Below are positions 16,551 to 25,016 of a DNA stretch of 64,000 nucleotides, one piece after another. A program made the position numbers and the translations under genes. Source of the DNA: Actinomycetospora chiangmaiensis DSM 45062 (lineage in GTDB: Bacteria; Actinomycetota; Actinomycetes; Mycobacteriales; Pseudonocardiaceae); the NCBI RefSeq assembly GCF_000379625.1, contig NZ_KB903219.1, forward strand, positions 1 to 64,000, written 5' to 3'. Numbering within the stretch: the first letter of the stretch is position 1; each line of letters opens with the position of its first letter. The notes beneath the pieces were generated by a model, which made no database searches, had not been told where the DNA came from, and saw only the letters and a program-made list of their open reading frames with translations.

Positions 16551-16562
16551 ATGGCGTACGAC

Positions 16563-17582
16563 CTACGACTGGCCGATGAGGCCCTGCTGCTGCAGCCACT
16601 GGCGAGCCACCTGCGTGGGGTCCTGCCCCTGCGAGGAGATCTGGCCGTTGAGGCTCAGCATGGAGTTGTAGTCCAGGCGCTTGGCGATCTCGTTCGAGAC
16701 CTGGACGACCTGCGGCGCCCGCGCCACCACGTCACCGCGGATGGTGTTGGACGCGTTGTAGATCGGGAAGAAGTTCTTGTCGTCGGGCAGCGCGACCAGG
16801 TTCAGACCCGGGATGCGGCCGTCGGTGGTGAACACCTCACCGAACTTGCAGGGGTTGCCGTTGGCGGTCGCCTGGTAGACGACGCCGGTGTCGAGCGTGG
16901 TGACGGCGGGCGGCGAGTTGTACGGCTTGGTGACGCCGTAGCTGCGCAGCAGGTTCGGGAGGCCGTCGTCACGCCCGGCGAACTCCGGCTCCACGCAGAG
17001 CGTGGCGTTCGGGTTGTTCGAGTTGATGAAGTTGGCCCAGTCCGACGTCGTCTTGATGTTGTTCTGCTGGGCGAACGCCTTCGTCGTGGCGATCGCGTAC
17101 GTGTTGTTGAACGGCGTCGGCTCGGTCCAGACGATGTTGTTCTGCTGCTTGTCGAGGTTCGCCGTGGCCTCGTACTGCTGGCGCGGGTCCTTGATGACCT
17201 GCGTCTGCTTGAGGTCGGTGATCCAGCCGGTGCCGGTGTAGGACCAGTACATGTCGATCTGACCGCTGGTCAGCGCTGCGCGGGTGGCCGCCGAGCCCTG
17301 GATGCCGCAGCGGTTGTTGACCGTGGCGCCCACCGACTGCAGCGCGAGGACCTGCGCCTGGCACAGGAACAGCTGCTCGTCGAAGTCCTTGCCGCCGACC
17401 GTCAGGGTCTGGCCGGACAGGTTGATGCCACTCTGGGAGAGGCTGCCGCCGGTCGCGGCCGGCTGGCCGCTGCCCGACAGCCCGCCGCAGCCCGCGGCGA
17501 GCAGGGCGGTGGCGGCCAGCGTCACCGCGCCGGCCCTCCACCCGCGCAGGCGGCCCGTGCCGCCCCGAAGCTTCCACTGCAC
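16563..17582 (-). CDS. OpuAC-type glycine betaine/choline substrate-binding lipoprotein (first paralogue)
   Basis: The best-conserved of three tandem binding proteins (339 aa). Signal with lipobox LLAAGC, then VGGKDFDEQLFLC, IDMYWSYTGTGW, PFNNTYAIAT, EPEFAGRDDGLPNLL and GEVFTTDGRIPGL. These are OpuAC family ligand-site regions for betaine, choline or related compounds. GTG 17582 is chosen because AAGGAG lies nine bases upstream; an ATG 11 codons earlier is also open. It uses noticeably more Asn and Gln than its paralogues. It follows a permease gene by 94 bp in the same transcript. Confidence 0.92.
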   Translation of the reverse strand: MQWKLRGGTGRLRGWRAGAVTLAATALLAAGCGGLSGSGQPAATGGSLSQSGINLSGQTLTVGGKDFDEQLFLCQAQVLALQSVGATVNNRCGIQGSAATRAALTSGQIDMYWSYTGTGWITDLKQTQVIKDPRQQYEATANLDKQQNNIVWTEPTPFNNTYAIATTKAFAQQNNIKTTSDWANFINSNNPNATLCVEPEFAGRDDGLPNLLRSYGVTKPYNSPPAVTTLDTGVVYQATANGNPCKFGEVFTTDGRIPGLNLVALPDDKNFFPIYNASNTIRGDVVARAPQVVQVSNEIAKRLDYNSMLSLNGQISSQGQDPTQVARQWLQQQGLIGQS

Positions 17583-17669
17583 TGGACGTGTCTCCTTCAC
17601 TCGATGGCTGGACATTTCCTGCGACGACGTCCCGGCCGACTCCCTCGACGTCGCCCGGGACCGTGGTGA

Positions 17670-17689
17670 CCGGTCGTTATCCCGACCGG
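17670..17689 (-). terminator. Hairpin over the permease stop codon (possible attenuator)
   Basis: CCGGTCG and CGACCGG form a 7-bp stem; the 6-nt loop contains the TAA stop of the upstream permease gene. It lies between permease and binding-protein genes and could tune relative expression or protect the 3' end of the upstream segment. Confidence 0.45.
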
Positions 17690-18480
17690 GCGACGATGGC
17701 TCGCTCGGCGACGCCGGCCAGCCAGTCGATCAAGAGGGCGAGGGCCGCGATGATCGCGCCGCTGACGAACAGCAGGTTGATGCGGTTGAGCCGCAGTGCC
17801 TGCTGCACGAGTTCGCCCAGCCCGCCGGCCCCGATGTAGGTGGCCAGGGTGGCGGTACCGACGTTGAGGACGAGCGCCACCCGCAGGCCGGCCACGATGA
17901 CGGGCACGGCGAGGGGGATCTCGACCCGGAAGAGGGTCTGACGCGCGGACATGCCCATGCCGCGGGCCGCCTCGATGAGGGCCAGGTCGACCTGCTGCAG
18001 GCCGACCACGGTGTTGCGCAGCACCGGCAGGAGCGCGGCGAGCGTGAGGCCGATGACGGCACTGCGGACGCCGAACTCCCAGAAGCCGAGCAGCAGCAGC
18101 ACGCCGAAGGGGGGGAGCGCCTGGGCGAAGCCACCCAGCGCGAGCACCGCGCCCTGGATCCGGCGCGCGCCCGGCCGGCTCAGCACGATGCCGAGCGGCA
18201 CCGCGATCACCAGGACGAGGACGGTCGAGTACAGGGTCAGCAGCAGGTGCTGGCCGAGCTGGCCGAAGACGTTGGCCGGCTCGAGCGCGCGCTGCTCGAT
18301 CGTGTCGAGCGACTGGTTGCCGACGTAGAGCAGCATGCCGACGAGGCCGACCACGACGATGATCGGCGAGACCAACAGGTCGTAGTTCGCCCGGATGACG
18401 CCGAGGAACCCGCCCGAGCTCTGCTTGACGCGCTGCTGGGCCGGGGTCGGGACGCCCGGCTGCAGGTCGACGGCCGTCAC
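17677..18480 (-). CDS. Quaternary-amine ABC transporter permease (OpuCB/ProW-like)
   Basis: A 267-aa inner-membrane protein with an unusual N-terminal helix (IIVVVGLVGMLLYVG), then the five-helix BPD-permease core. The ATPase-contact loop is EAARGMGMSARQTLFRVEIPLAVPVIVAGLR (EAA motif). Sequence GAGGLGELVQQALRL matches OpuCB/OpuCD permeases. Its GTG start overlaps the ATPase stop by 4 nt (GTGA), so they are translated together. With the second permease (19552) it probably forms a heterodimeric channel. Confidence 0.92.
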   Translation of the reverse strand: MTAVDLQPGVPTPAQQRVKQSSGGFLGVIRANYDLLVSPIIVVVGLVGMLLYVGNQSLDTIEQRALEPANVFGQLGQHLLLTLYSTVLVLVIAVPLGIVLSRPGARRIQGAVLALGGFAQALPPFGVLLLLGFWEFGVRSAVIGLTLAALLPVLRNTVVGLQQVDLALIEAARGMGMSARQTLFRVEIPLAVPVIVAGLRVALVLNVGTATLATYIGAGGLGELVQQALRLNRINLLFVSGAIIAALALLIDWLAGVAERAIVARSG

Positions 18481-19559
18481 GCGCCACGCTCCCGCGTCTT
18501 CAGGCCGGCGACGAGGTCGTTCCAGTGCAGGACGCCCTTCGGCAGGCCCTCCTCGTCGACGACCGCGACCAGCGAGGCGGACCCGTCGAGCATCACGTCG
18601 ACGGCGTCGTAGACGGTGCCCGAGAGCGGGACCGTCACGAGCGTCGTGCCGGCGGCGTCGCGGTCGGGCAGGTGGCGCCAGGCGACCGGGCGGCCCGACC
18701 CGTCGACCTCGGCGACCGGGGTGCCGTTGCGGTTGCCGACGGCCTTCTCCTCGGTCTCGATCGGGTGCAGCTCGAGGCGGGAGAGCTCGAGCAGCGACAG
18801 GCGGCGCACGGCCGCGCCGCCACCGACGAAGTCGGACACGAAGTCGTCCGCCGGGTGCGTCAGCACGGTGTCCGGGTCGTCGTACTGCGCGAGCCGGCCG
18901 CCGGTGCCGAAGACCGCGATGCGGTCGCCGAGCTTGACGGCCTCCTGCAGGTCGTGGGTGACGAAGCAGATCGTCTTGCCCACGGTGCGCTGGATCTCGA
19001 GGAACTCGTCCTGCAGCCGGTCGCGGGTGATCGGGTCGATCGCGCCGAACGGCTCGTCCATGAGCATCACGGGCGGGTCGGCCGCGAGGGCGCGGGCGAC
19101 ACCGACACGCTGCTGCTGGCCGCCGGAGAGCTGGCGCGGGTAGCGGTCGCGGTAGGTCGACGGCTCGAGGCCCACCAGGTGGAGCAGCTCGTCGGCCCGC
19201 TCCTTGATCCGGTTCTTGTCCCAGCCGAGCATCTTCGGGACGACGCCGATGTTGTCGGCGATCGAGTAGTGCGGGAAGAGCCCGCCCTGCTGGATGACGT
19301 AGCCGATCTTGCGGCGCAGCTGGTCGCCGTTGACGTCGGTGACGTCGTCGCCGTCGAGGATGATCCGGCCCGAGGTGGGCTCGATCAGCCGGTTCATCAT
19401 CTTCAGCGTGGTCGTCTTGCCGCAGCCCGAGGGGCCGATGAGCATGACGATCTCGCCCCGGGGGATGGTCATGTCGAGGCGCTCCACCGCCGGGGACGTC
19501 GACCCGGGATAGATCTTCTCGACGGCTTCCAGGACGATCATGTTCTCGGTCTCAGACAC
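18477..19559 (-). CDS. Quaternary-amine ABC transporter ATP-binding protein with CBS domain (OpuCA/ProV-like)
   Basis: A 360-aa ATPase. Walker A is GPSGCGKTT (42-50), Q-loop region VIQQGGLFPHYSI, signature LSGGQQQRVGVARAL, Walker B VMLMDEPFGAID, and the H-loop FVTHDLQEA. After residue ~240 comes a C-terminal region with a CBS-type segment (TLVTVPLSGTVYDAVDVMLDG...VVDEEGLPKGVLHWNDLV), the module that senses ionic strength or nucleotides in OpuA/OpuC importers. Its ATG lies inside the end of the upstream permease gene (8-nt overlap). It energises import of betaine/choline-type osmolytes. Confidence 0.95.
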   Translation of the reverse strand: MSETENMIVLEAVEKIYPGSTSPAVERLDMTIPRGEIVMLIGPSGCGKTTTLKMMNRLIEPTSGRIILDGDDVTDVNGDQLRRKIGYVIQQGGLFPHYSIADNIGVVPKMLGWDKNRIKERADELLHLVGLEPSTYRDRYPRQLSGGQQQRVGVARALAADPPVMLMDEPFGAIDPITRDRLQDEFLEIQRTVGKTICFVTHDLQEAVKLGDRIAVFGTGGRLAQYDDPDTVLTHPADDFVSDFVGGGAAVRRLSLLELSRLELHPIETEEKAVGNRNGTPVAEVDGSGRPVAWRHLPDRDAAGTTLVTVPLSGTVYDAVDVMLDGSASLVAVVDEEGLPKGVLHWNDLVAGLKTRERGA

Positions 19560-20238
19560 GGATCCCCCTCGGGATGGTCAGGCGCTGCACGATGGCGAAG
19601 ACGATTTCGAAGACGGCGGCCACCACGAGGCACATGACGGTGCCGATGAGGACCTGGGGGAAGGCGTTCGCCGCGCCGATGCGGGTGATGCCGGTGAGCA
19701 GGAGCTTCCCGAGCCCGGGCCCCTGGACGATGGACGCGACCACGGCGATGGAGATCGAGATCAGCGTGGTCACCCGGATGCCGTTGAGGATGACCGGCCA
19801 GGCCAGCGGGAGCTGGATCGTCAGGAGCCGGCGGACCCGGCCGTACCCGAGGCCGCGGGCGGACTCGAGGATCGAGCGGTCCACCGCGGTCAGGCCCGCC
19901 ACCGTGTTCCGCAGGACGGTGTAGAGCGTGTAGATCGTCAGCACGATGATCGCGGTGGTGACGCCCAGCCCGGTGATCGGGAGGAACAGGACGAAGAGCG
20001 CCAGCGAGGGGATCGTGAGGACGGCCGCGGTGATGAGGAGCGAGCCCTCACGGATACCGGTGGCCCACCAGTCGAAGCTGAACCGGTTGGGGTTCGGCTC
20101 GCCGGTGGAGACGATCAGGCCGAGCGCGACGCTGATGATCGAGCCGATGGCGACGCAGTAGAAGACGAACTGGGCGTGCTGGATCGTGAGCGCGATGATC
20201 TGCGCGCTGTTCTCGCCGAAGTACTGGAAGACGTTCAC
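19552..20238 (-). CDS. Quaternary-amine ABC transporter permease (OpuCD-like)
   Basis: The 228-aa membrane protein has five to six predicted helices and the permease loop ESARGLGYGRVRRLLTIQLPLAWPVILNGIR with GPGLGKLLLTGI. The early motif FVFYCVAIGSIISVALG marks OpuC-type permeases. GTG 20238 is preferred because GGAAGGAG lies just upstream; it overlaps the IclR gene's stop by 4 nt. It pairs with the permease at 17677. Confidence 0.92.
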   Translation of the reverse strand: MNVFQYFGENSAQIIALTIQHAQFVFYCVAIGSIISVALGLIVSTGEPNPNRFSFDWWATGIREGSLLITAAVLTIPSLALFVLFLPITGLGVTTAIIVLTIYTLYTVLRNTVAGLTAVDRSILESARGLGYGRVRRLLTIQLPLAWPVILNGIRVTTLISISIAVVASIVQGPGLGKLLLTGITRIGAANAFPQVLIGTVMCLVVAAVFEIVFAIVQRLTIPRGIRV

Positions 20239-21227
20239 GACACTCCTTCCTTTCTGGTCGGAGGAACGGGACTGGGGGTCGGGGGGCGGCGCTGCCGGGG
20301 TGGTCGGGGAGGACCCGTCGCCGGCGGCGGTAACGAGGCGCCGAGCGCGCGGGAGAGGTCGGCGGCGGCGCGCAGCACACCCGCACTGACCTCGGGGAGG
20401 ACCGGGTCGATCCGCGAGTCCGGTCCGGCGACGCCCACGGCCGCGACCACCCCGCCCGCGGCGTCGCGTACCGGGGCGCCGACGGCGAGCAGGCCGCGGT
20501 CCATCTCGTGGCGGGCGAGCGAGAAGCGCCGCTCGCGGTCCTCGCCGATGCGCGCGACGAGCTCGTCGAGCGAGCGCGGCGCGCCCGGGCCGGCCTGCGC
20601 GAGACCCTCCGGGACGATGAGCCGCGCGACGGCGGGGGTGTCGAGGTCGAAGAGCAGGGCCCGACCCGTGGCGGTGCAGGAGAGCGGCACGATCCGGCCG
20701 ACCCAGCCGATGGCGCGCAGTTCGCTGTCCGGGGCGGCGGTGGCCACGGTCATCGACGAGCCGCCGCTGCGGACGCACACCTCGACGCGTTCCCCGAGCA
20801 GGGCCGCCTCGCGCTCGACGAGCGCGTCGGCCTCGTCGCGCAGGCGACGGCTCACGGCCCGGACGCCGAGCGAGAACAGCCGGGTGCCGATGCGGTAGCG
20901 CAACGTGCCCGCCTCGCGCTCGACGAACCCGGCGTCCGCGAGCAGGCGCAGCAGCCGCGAGATCTGGGACTTGTCACGGCCGAGCGTGCGGGCGATCTCC
21001 ACGACGCCGAAGGAGGTCGGTACGTCCGCGCTGCCCACCGGGCCGCCGAGCCCGTGCGACTCGGGATCCCCGAGCAGCTCGAGGATCGCGAGGGCGCGGT
21101 GGACCTGACCGCCCTCGAGCGAGCCGCGGGCGGGGCGTTCGTCCTCGACGACGTCGGAGCCGTCGGCGGGCTCCGGCAGGGATGCCGGGGCCGGCCCGGA
21201 CGGGCGACGCGGAGCACGCGGACTCAC
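20235..21227 (-). CDS. IclR-family regulator, first gene of the quaternary-amine ABC operon
   Basis: About 330 aa: a disordered Pro-rich N-terminus (~45 residues), helix-turn-helix (HRALAILELL ... FGVVEIARTLGRDKSQISRLLRLLADAGFVERE), and an IclR effector domain (ELRAIGWVGRIVPLSCTATGRALLFDLDTPAV, then DRGLLAVGAPVRDAAGGVVAAVGVAGP). GTG 21227 is selected for the GAGAGGGGG upstream; the frame is open to 21392. The stop overlaps the permease start (GTGA), so regulator and transporter are made from one transcript and the gene is likely autoregulated. It probably senses the imported compound or a breakdown product. Confidence 0.9.
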   Translation of the reverse strand: MSPRAPRRPSGPAPASLPEPADGSDVVEDERPARGSLEGGQVHRALAILELLGDPESHGLGGPVGSADVPTSFGVVEIARTLGRDKSQISRLLRLLADAGFVEREAGTLRYRIGTRLFSLGVRAVSRRLRDEADALVEREAALLGERVEVCVRSGGSSMTVATAAPDSELRAIGWVGRIVPLSCTATGRALLFDLDTPAVARLIVPEGLAQAGPGAPRSLDELVARIGEDRERRFSLARHEMDRGLLAVGAPVRDAAGGVVAAVGVAGPDSRIDPVLPEVSAGVLRAAADLSRALGASLPPPATGPPRPPRQRRPPTPSPVPPTRKEGVS

Positions 21228-21567
21228 CTGGCCCCCTCTCGGCTCCCCTGACGCCGGGAGCGCGAGGGACAACGGTCGTTGTTTCTGTGGCAACGGCCGC
21301 CGAGAGATTAAGGGGAGGGCCACCGGGTTGTCACCCGGAAGTTGGTTCTTTCTGGTTGTTACGTCACGAGACGGGTGGAGCAGCGTCGTCACTCACGGTC
21401 GACATCGGGGACCACCGGCCCCGAACACCGCTGGTCAGAGCCGGATGATCCCGACAAGGTGAACAGCCCGAAGTCGGATCGTGACGTGGCGTGATTCTGC
21501 GAGATCCACCCGGCCGGGGGTCGCCCGGATCGACCTGTTGCAGATTTCGCCGACCTGCCGGGCGTGA
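21228..21567. other. 340-bp promoter region of the IclR-ABC operon
   Basis: No gene is seen here. It holds the dyad ACAACG-GT-CGTTGT (21269-21282), a short hairpin CCGGGT-TGTC-ACCCGG (21323-21338), and an AT-richer stretch around 21340-21370 that is the best place for a promoter of the leftward operon. Confidence 0.6.
21269..21282. promoter_or_regulatory. Candidate IclR operator
   Basis: ACAACG and CGTTGT with a 2-bp spacer form a perfect dyad 42 bp upstream of the IclR start codon; a further CAACGG half-like element follows at ~21291. Size and place suit autoregulation by the IclR protein, but binding is not shown. Confidence 0.4.
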
Positions 21568-22209
21568 TCAGCCCTCGCCGGCGGGCAGCGCGGCGGTTCG
21601 ATCGAGGCCCCACAGCTCGAGGAGCCGGGCCTCGAGACGGTCGAGCTCGTCGGACACGGCGAGGTGGGCGCGACGGCGGCGGGCCGCCGGCATCTGCTCC
21701 GCGGAGCGCACCGCGGCCTCCAGGTCGGACAGCCGGTCCCGGGCGTCGCGCGCGAAGGCGCGGACGTCGGCGTCGCCCTCCCGGCGGCGCTCGATCTCGC
21801 GGACCGAGTTCGCGAGGTTGTGGGTGCGCGCGTAGAGCGCGGTGCCGCGCCCGGAGAACGAGGACAGCTCGTCGGGGGCCACGCCGAACCGGCGGGCGCG
21901 CTGCTCGTCGAGACGGGAACGGGCGGCGCCCACGGCCTGGTAGACCAGCGGCGCGGCGATCGGGACGACGATGCGGGCGATGCCGATCCAGCGCTTCACC
22001 GTGGCCCCGGTGAGGTGCGCGTCCTCGGCCGCGCGCGCCTTCTCCGCCTCCGCCGCCTCCGCCCGTCGCTCGGCGGCCAGCCGGTCGGCCTTCGCGGCCT
22101 TGCCGGCCTGCTTCTCCGCCTTCGCCGCGTGCTTCGCGGCCTTCCGGGACCAGATGACGACGCCGTCGCCGCCGCCGAGCTCGACCGTGTGACTGGTGCG
22201 CCGTGCCAT
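21568..22209 (-). CDS. DUF6474-type conserved hypothetical protein with coiled-coil and short membrane-like helix
   Basis: A 213-aa actinobacterial protein of unknown function. Residues 20-68 are Lys/Ala/Glu-rich (KAAKHAAKAEKQAGKAAKADRLAAERRAEAAEAEKARAAEDAH), a likely coiled coil. Residues ~75-95 (IGIARIVVPIAAPLVYQAVGAA) are hydrophobic. The rest is charged helix. ATG 22209 follows GGAGG. It is a single gene, divergent from the nuclease gene. Confidence 0.75.
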   Translation of the reverse strand: MARRTSHTVELGGGDGVVIWSRKAAKHAAKAEKQAGKAAKADRLAAERRAEAAEAEKARAAEDAHLTGATVKRWIGIARIVVPIAAPLVYQAVGAARSRLDEQRARRFGVAPDELSSFSGRGTALYARTHNLANSVREIERRREGDADVRAFARDARDRLSDLEAAVRSAEQMPAARRRRAHLAVSDELDRLEARLLELWGLDRTAALPAGEG

Positions 22210-22355
22210 GGGGTCCTCCCCGCTCGTCCCCGGGAGGACCCGGGATGATCGCCTCGCGGGGACGGTTCCCCAGCCAGGGCCGGACCCTAACGGTGGCGCC
22301 CCCTCCGTGGGCGGTGACACGGAGACCGTCGGGGGTCCGTGGCACTCTGACGACC

Positions 22356-24167
22356 ATGGGCAGCTTCGATCCCGACGGCCGGTCGGTGCCGGTGGCGGGC
22401 ACGGTGCTGCTCGACGCCGCGGTCACCACGCGGTGCCGGCGCCGGGTCCACCTCGAGCACGATCCGGTGGCCGGTGGGGCGGTCGGGGCCACCGGCGTCG
22501 AGGGCGCGGGCCAGATCGTCCTGCCCGAGCCCGATCCCGGGGTCGAGATGCGGGTGGCCGACGCCGCGGAGCACCGCGCGCAGCTCGCCGCGCGGTTCGC
22601 GGTGGAGCTGGGCGCCGCCTACCGACGGGTGCCGGACGGCCGGCGGGCCGAGCGGGTCGAGGCCACGTCGGCGTTGATGGCCGACCCGGCGGTGCGGGCG
22701 ATCGGCGCCGCGGAGCTGCCGCCGGGGGACGGCCGCCGCGGGCACGCGGAGCTCCTCGTCCGGGCCGGCGGGGACGACGCCGGCTGGTACCCGCTCATCG
22801 TGGTCCGCCACCGGGTGAGCGATCCGGGCGCGGGGGCGCTGACCTCGCCGCTGGACCGGCCGCACCCCTCGGCGGCGACCGTCGACCCCGATCGGCGCGT
22901 CCGTGCCGTGTCCCGGGACGTGCTGCGCCTGGCCCACCTGCACCGCATGCTCGCGGCCGCCGGGCTCGGGGCGAGCCGGGCCTGGGGCGGCGTGGTGGGC
23001 CTCGACGCCGACTGCGTGGTCTGGACCGACCTCGCCGCCGGTCCGGGGCAGGAGGCGGGCCGCAGCGCGCTCGACACGTACGACCGGCGGTTCGCCGACC
23101 GGCTCGCGGTCGCCACCGCCGCCCGGGCGGGCGGCCCCGCACTGGCGGAGCCCTCGCGGATCACCGAGTGCCGCCGCTGCCCGTGGTGGCCCGTCTGCGA
23201 GTCCGAGCTGCGCCGCGCCGACGACGTGAGCCTCGTGGTCCGCGGCGAGGACGCGCTGCGGCTGCGCGGCCGGGGGATCACCACCGTGCGGATGCTCGCC
23301 ACGCTCGACCCGCGCCAGGGGCTGCCCGAGCCGGCCGACACGGACGACGAGCACGCGGGGGGAGAGTTGTCGGCCGACCTGCGGGAGGCCGTGGCCCTCG
23401 CGCGCGCCTGGCGGGCGGACGTGCCGCTGGTCCGGCGGGTGCACCGCCCCGACGTGCCGCGCGGCGCCGTCGAGGTCGACGTCGACATGGAGAGCCTCGG
23501 CGAGGACGGCGCCTACCTCTGGGGGGTGCTGCTCAGCGGCGCCGACGTGGGCCTCGAGCACGGGTACCGCGGCTTCGCCACCTGGGACCCGGTCCCGACG
23601 CGGGACGAGGCACGGTCCTTCGCGGCCTTCTGGGCGTGGCTCACCGACGTGCGCCGGCGCGCGGCGGAGCGGGGTCTGTCGTTCCGCTCCTACTGCTACA
23701 ACGAGCAGGCCGAGAACCGGTGGCTGCGCGGGTCGGTGGAGCGCTTCGCGGGGGAGCCGGGCATCCCCGCCGCCGAGGAGGTGGAGGCGTTCATCGCCTC
23801 CGACGCCTGGATCGACCTGTTCCCGGCCGTGAGCACGTCGTTCCTGTGTCCCCGGGGCAAGGGACTGAAGCGGGTCGCCCCCTCGGCCGGGTTCGGCTGG
23901 CGGGATCCGGAGGCCGGCGGGGAGAACTCGATGCGCTGGTACCGGCGCGCGGTCGGCCTCGACGGGGACGCGCCCGAGCCCGCGATGCGAGACCGGTTGC
24001 TGATCTACAACGAGGACGACGTCCGGGCCACCCACGCCCTGCGGACGTGGATGACCTCGGACGCGGTACTCGCCGTGCCGCACCTCGACGATCTCCGGCC
24101 CGACCCCGAGGGGGCGGGCGAGCCGCTCAGCGAGGCTGCATGCGCAGGGCCCCGTCCATCCGGATGA
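22356..24167 (+). CDS. TM0106-type RecB-like nuclease with RNase H-like C-terminal domain
   Basis: The 603-aa protein has the TM0106 architecture. The N-terminal half is a RecB/Cas4-like nuclease: Cys at TTRCRRRVHLEHD, then a Cys cluster ECRRCPWWPVCESE, predicted to hold an Fe-S cluster. The C-terminal half is an RNase_H_2 exonuclease-like domain with acidic motifs VEVDVDMES, YNEQAENRWL and YNEDDVRATHAL. It probably acts in DNA repair or RNA/DNA processing. ATG 22356 is the first good start after the upstream promoter gap. The last 41 bases overlap the end of the convergent dehydrogenase. Confidence 0.85.
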   Translation: MGSFDPDGRSVPVAGTVLLDAAVTTRCRRRVHLEHDPVAGGAVGATGVEGAGQIVLPEPDPGVEMRVADAAEHRAQLAARFAVELGAAYRRVPDGRRAERVEATSALMADPAVRAIGAAELPPGDGRRGHAELLVRAGGDDAGWYPLIVVRHRVSDPGAGALTSPLDRPHPSAATVDPDRRVRAVSRDVLRLAHLHRMLAAAGLGASRAWGGVVGLDADCVVWTDLAAGPGQEAGRSALDTYDRRFADRLAVATAARAGGPALAEPSRITECRRCPWWPVCESELRRADDVSLVVRGEDALRLRGRGITTVRMLATLDPRQGLPEPADTDDEHAGGELSADLREAVALARAWRADVPLVRRVHRPDVPRGAVEVDVDMESLGEDGAYLWGVLLSGADVGLEHGYRGFATWDPVPTRDEARSFAAFWAWLTDVRRRAAERGLSFRSYCYNEQAENRWLRGSVERFAGEPGIPAAEEVEAFIASDAWIDLFPAVSTSFLCPRGKGLKRVAPSAGFGWRDPEAGGENSMRWYRRAVGLDGDAPEPAMRDRLLIYNEDDVRATHALRTWMTSDAVLAVPHLDDLRPDPEGAGEPLSEAACAGPRPSG

Positions 24168-24885
24168 CCTCGCCGTTCAGGTAGTCGTGCCCGACGATCA
24201 TGCCGACGAGCTTCGCGTACTCGGTCGGGTCGCCGAGCCGCTGCGGGAACGGGACGCCCTTCGCGAGGTCGGCGCGGAAGGACTCCTCGACGCCCGCGAG
24301 CATCGGGGTGTCGACGATGCCGGGGGCGATCGTCATGACGCGGATGCCGTACTGCGCGAGGTCGCGCGCGGCGGGCACGGTCATGCCGACCACGCCGCCC
24401 TTCGACGCCGCGTAGGCGATCTGACCGATCTGACCCTCGAAGGCCGCGATCGACGCGGTGTTGACCACGACGCCGCGGGCGTTGTGCTCCAGCGGCTCGG
24501 TCTGCGCGATCGCGGCGGCGGCGAGCCGCATGACGTTGAAGGTGCCGATCAGGTTCACCCCGACGACCTGCGAGAACACCCCGAGGTCGTGCGGGCCCTT
24601 CTTCGAGAGCACGCGGCCCGCGGTACCGATGCCCGCGCAGTTGACCACGACGCGCAGCGGCAGCCCGGTGCCCACTGCGGCATCGACCGCCGCCTGGACC
24701 TGGTCGCCGTCGGTGACGTCGGCGGGGACGTAGTCGACGCGTTGCAGCTTCTCGGCGTTGTCGATCGCCTTCGGCAGGTCGATCGCGATGACGTGGGCGC
24801 CGTCGGCGGCGAGCCGGCGGACGGTGGCCCCGCCCAGGCCGGACGCCCCTCCCGTGACGATGGCGGCGACGTCGGTTACGTCCAT
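24127..24885 (-). CDS. 3-hydroxyacyl-CoA dehydrogenase-type SDR
   Basis: A classical 252-aa SDR. Cofactor loop TGGASGLGGATVRRL, NAG motif (VVNCAGIGTAG), catalytic Ser in VVVNTASIAAFEGQIGQ and YAASK (Tyr/Lys). The EGQIGQIAYAASKGGVVGMT segment and GEVIRMDGALRM ending resemble type-II 3-hydroxyacyl-CoA dehydrogenases (HSD17B10-like), used in fatty-acid or branched-chain acyl-CoA breakdown with NAD. The gene ends inside the convergent nuclease gene. Confidence 0.88.
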   Translation of the reverse strand: MDVTDVAAIVTGGASGLGGATVRRLAADGAHVIAIDLPKAIDNAEKLQRVDYVPADVTDGDQVQAAVDAAVGTGLPLRVVVNCAGIGTAGRVLSKKGPHDLGVFSQVVGVNLIGTFNVMRLAAAAIAQTEPLEHNARGVVVNTASIAAFEGQIGQIAYAASKGGVVGMTVPAARDLAQYGIRVMTIAPGIVDTPMLAGVEESFRADLAKGVPFPQRLGDPTEYAKLVGMIVGHDYLNGEVIRMDGALRMQPR

Positions 24886-25016
24886 GGTGGGTGCACTCCT
24901 CGGCAGTGGTCGGACGGGTCGGTCGGGTGGCCCCGCGTCGCGCGGAGGCTATCCCCCCGACGGTCAGGGCTGACCGTTACGGGTGCGGGTCACACCCGAC
25001 CGGACCCGACCCGCCG

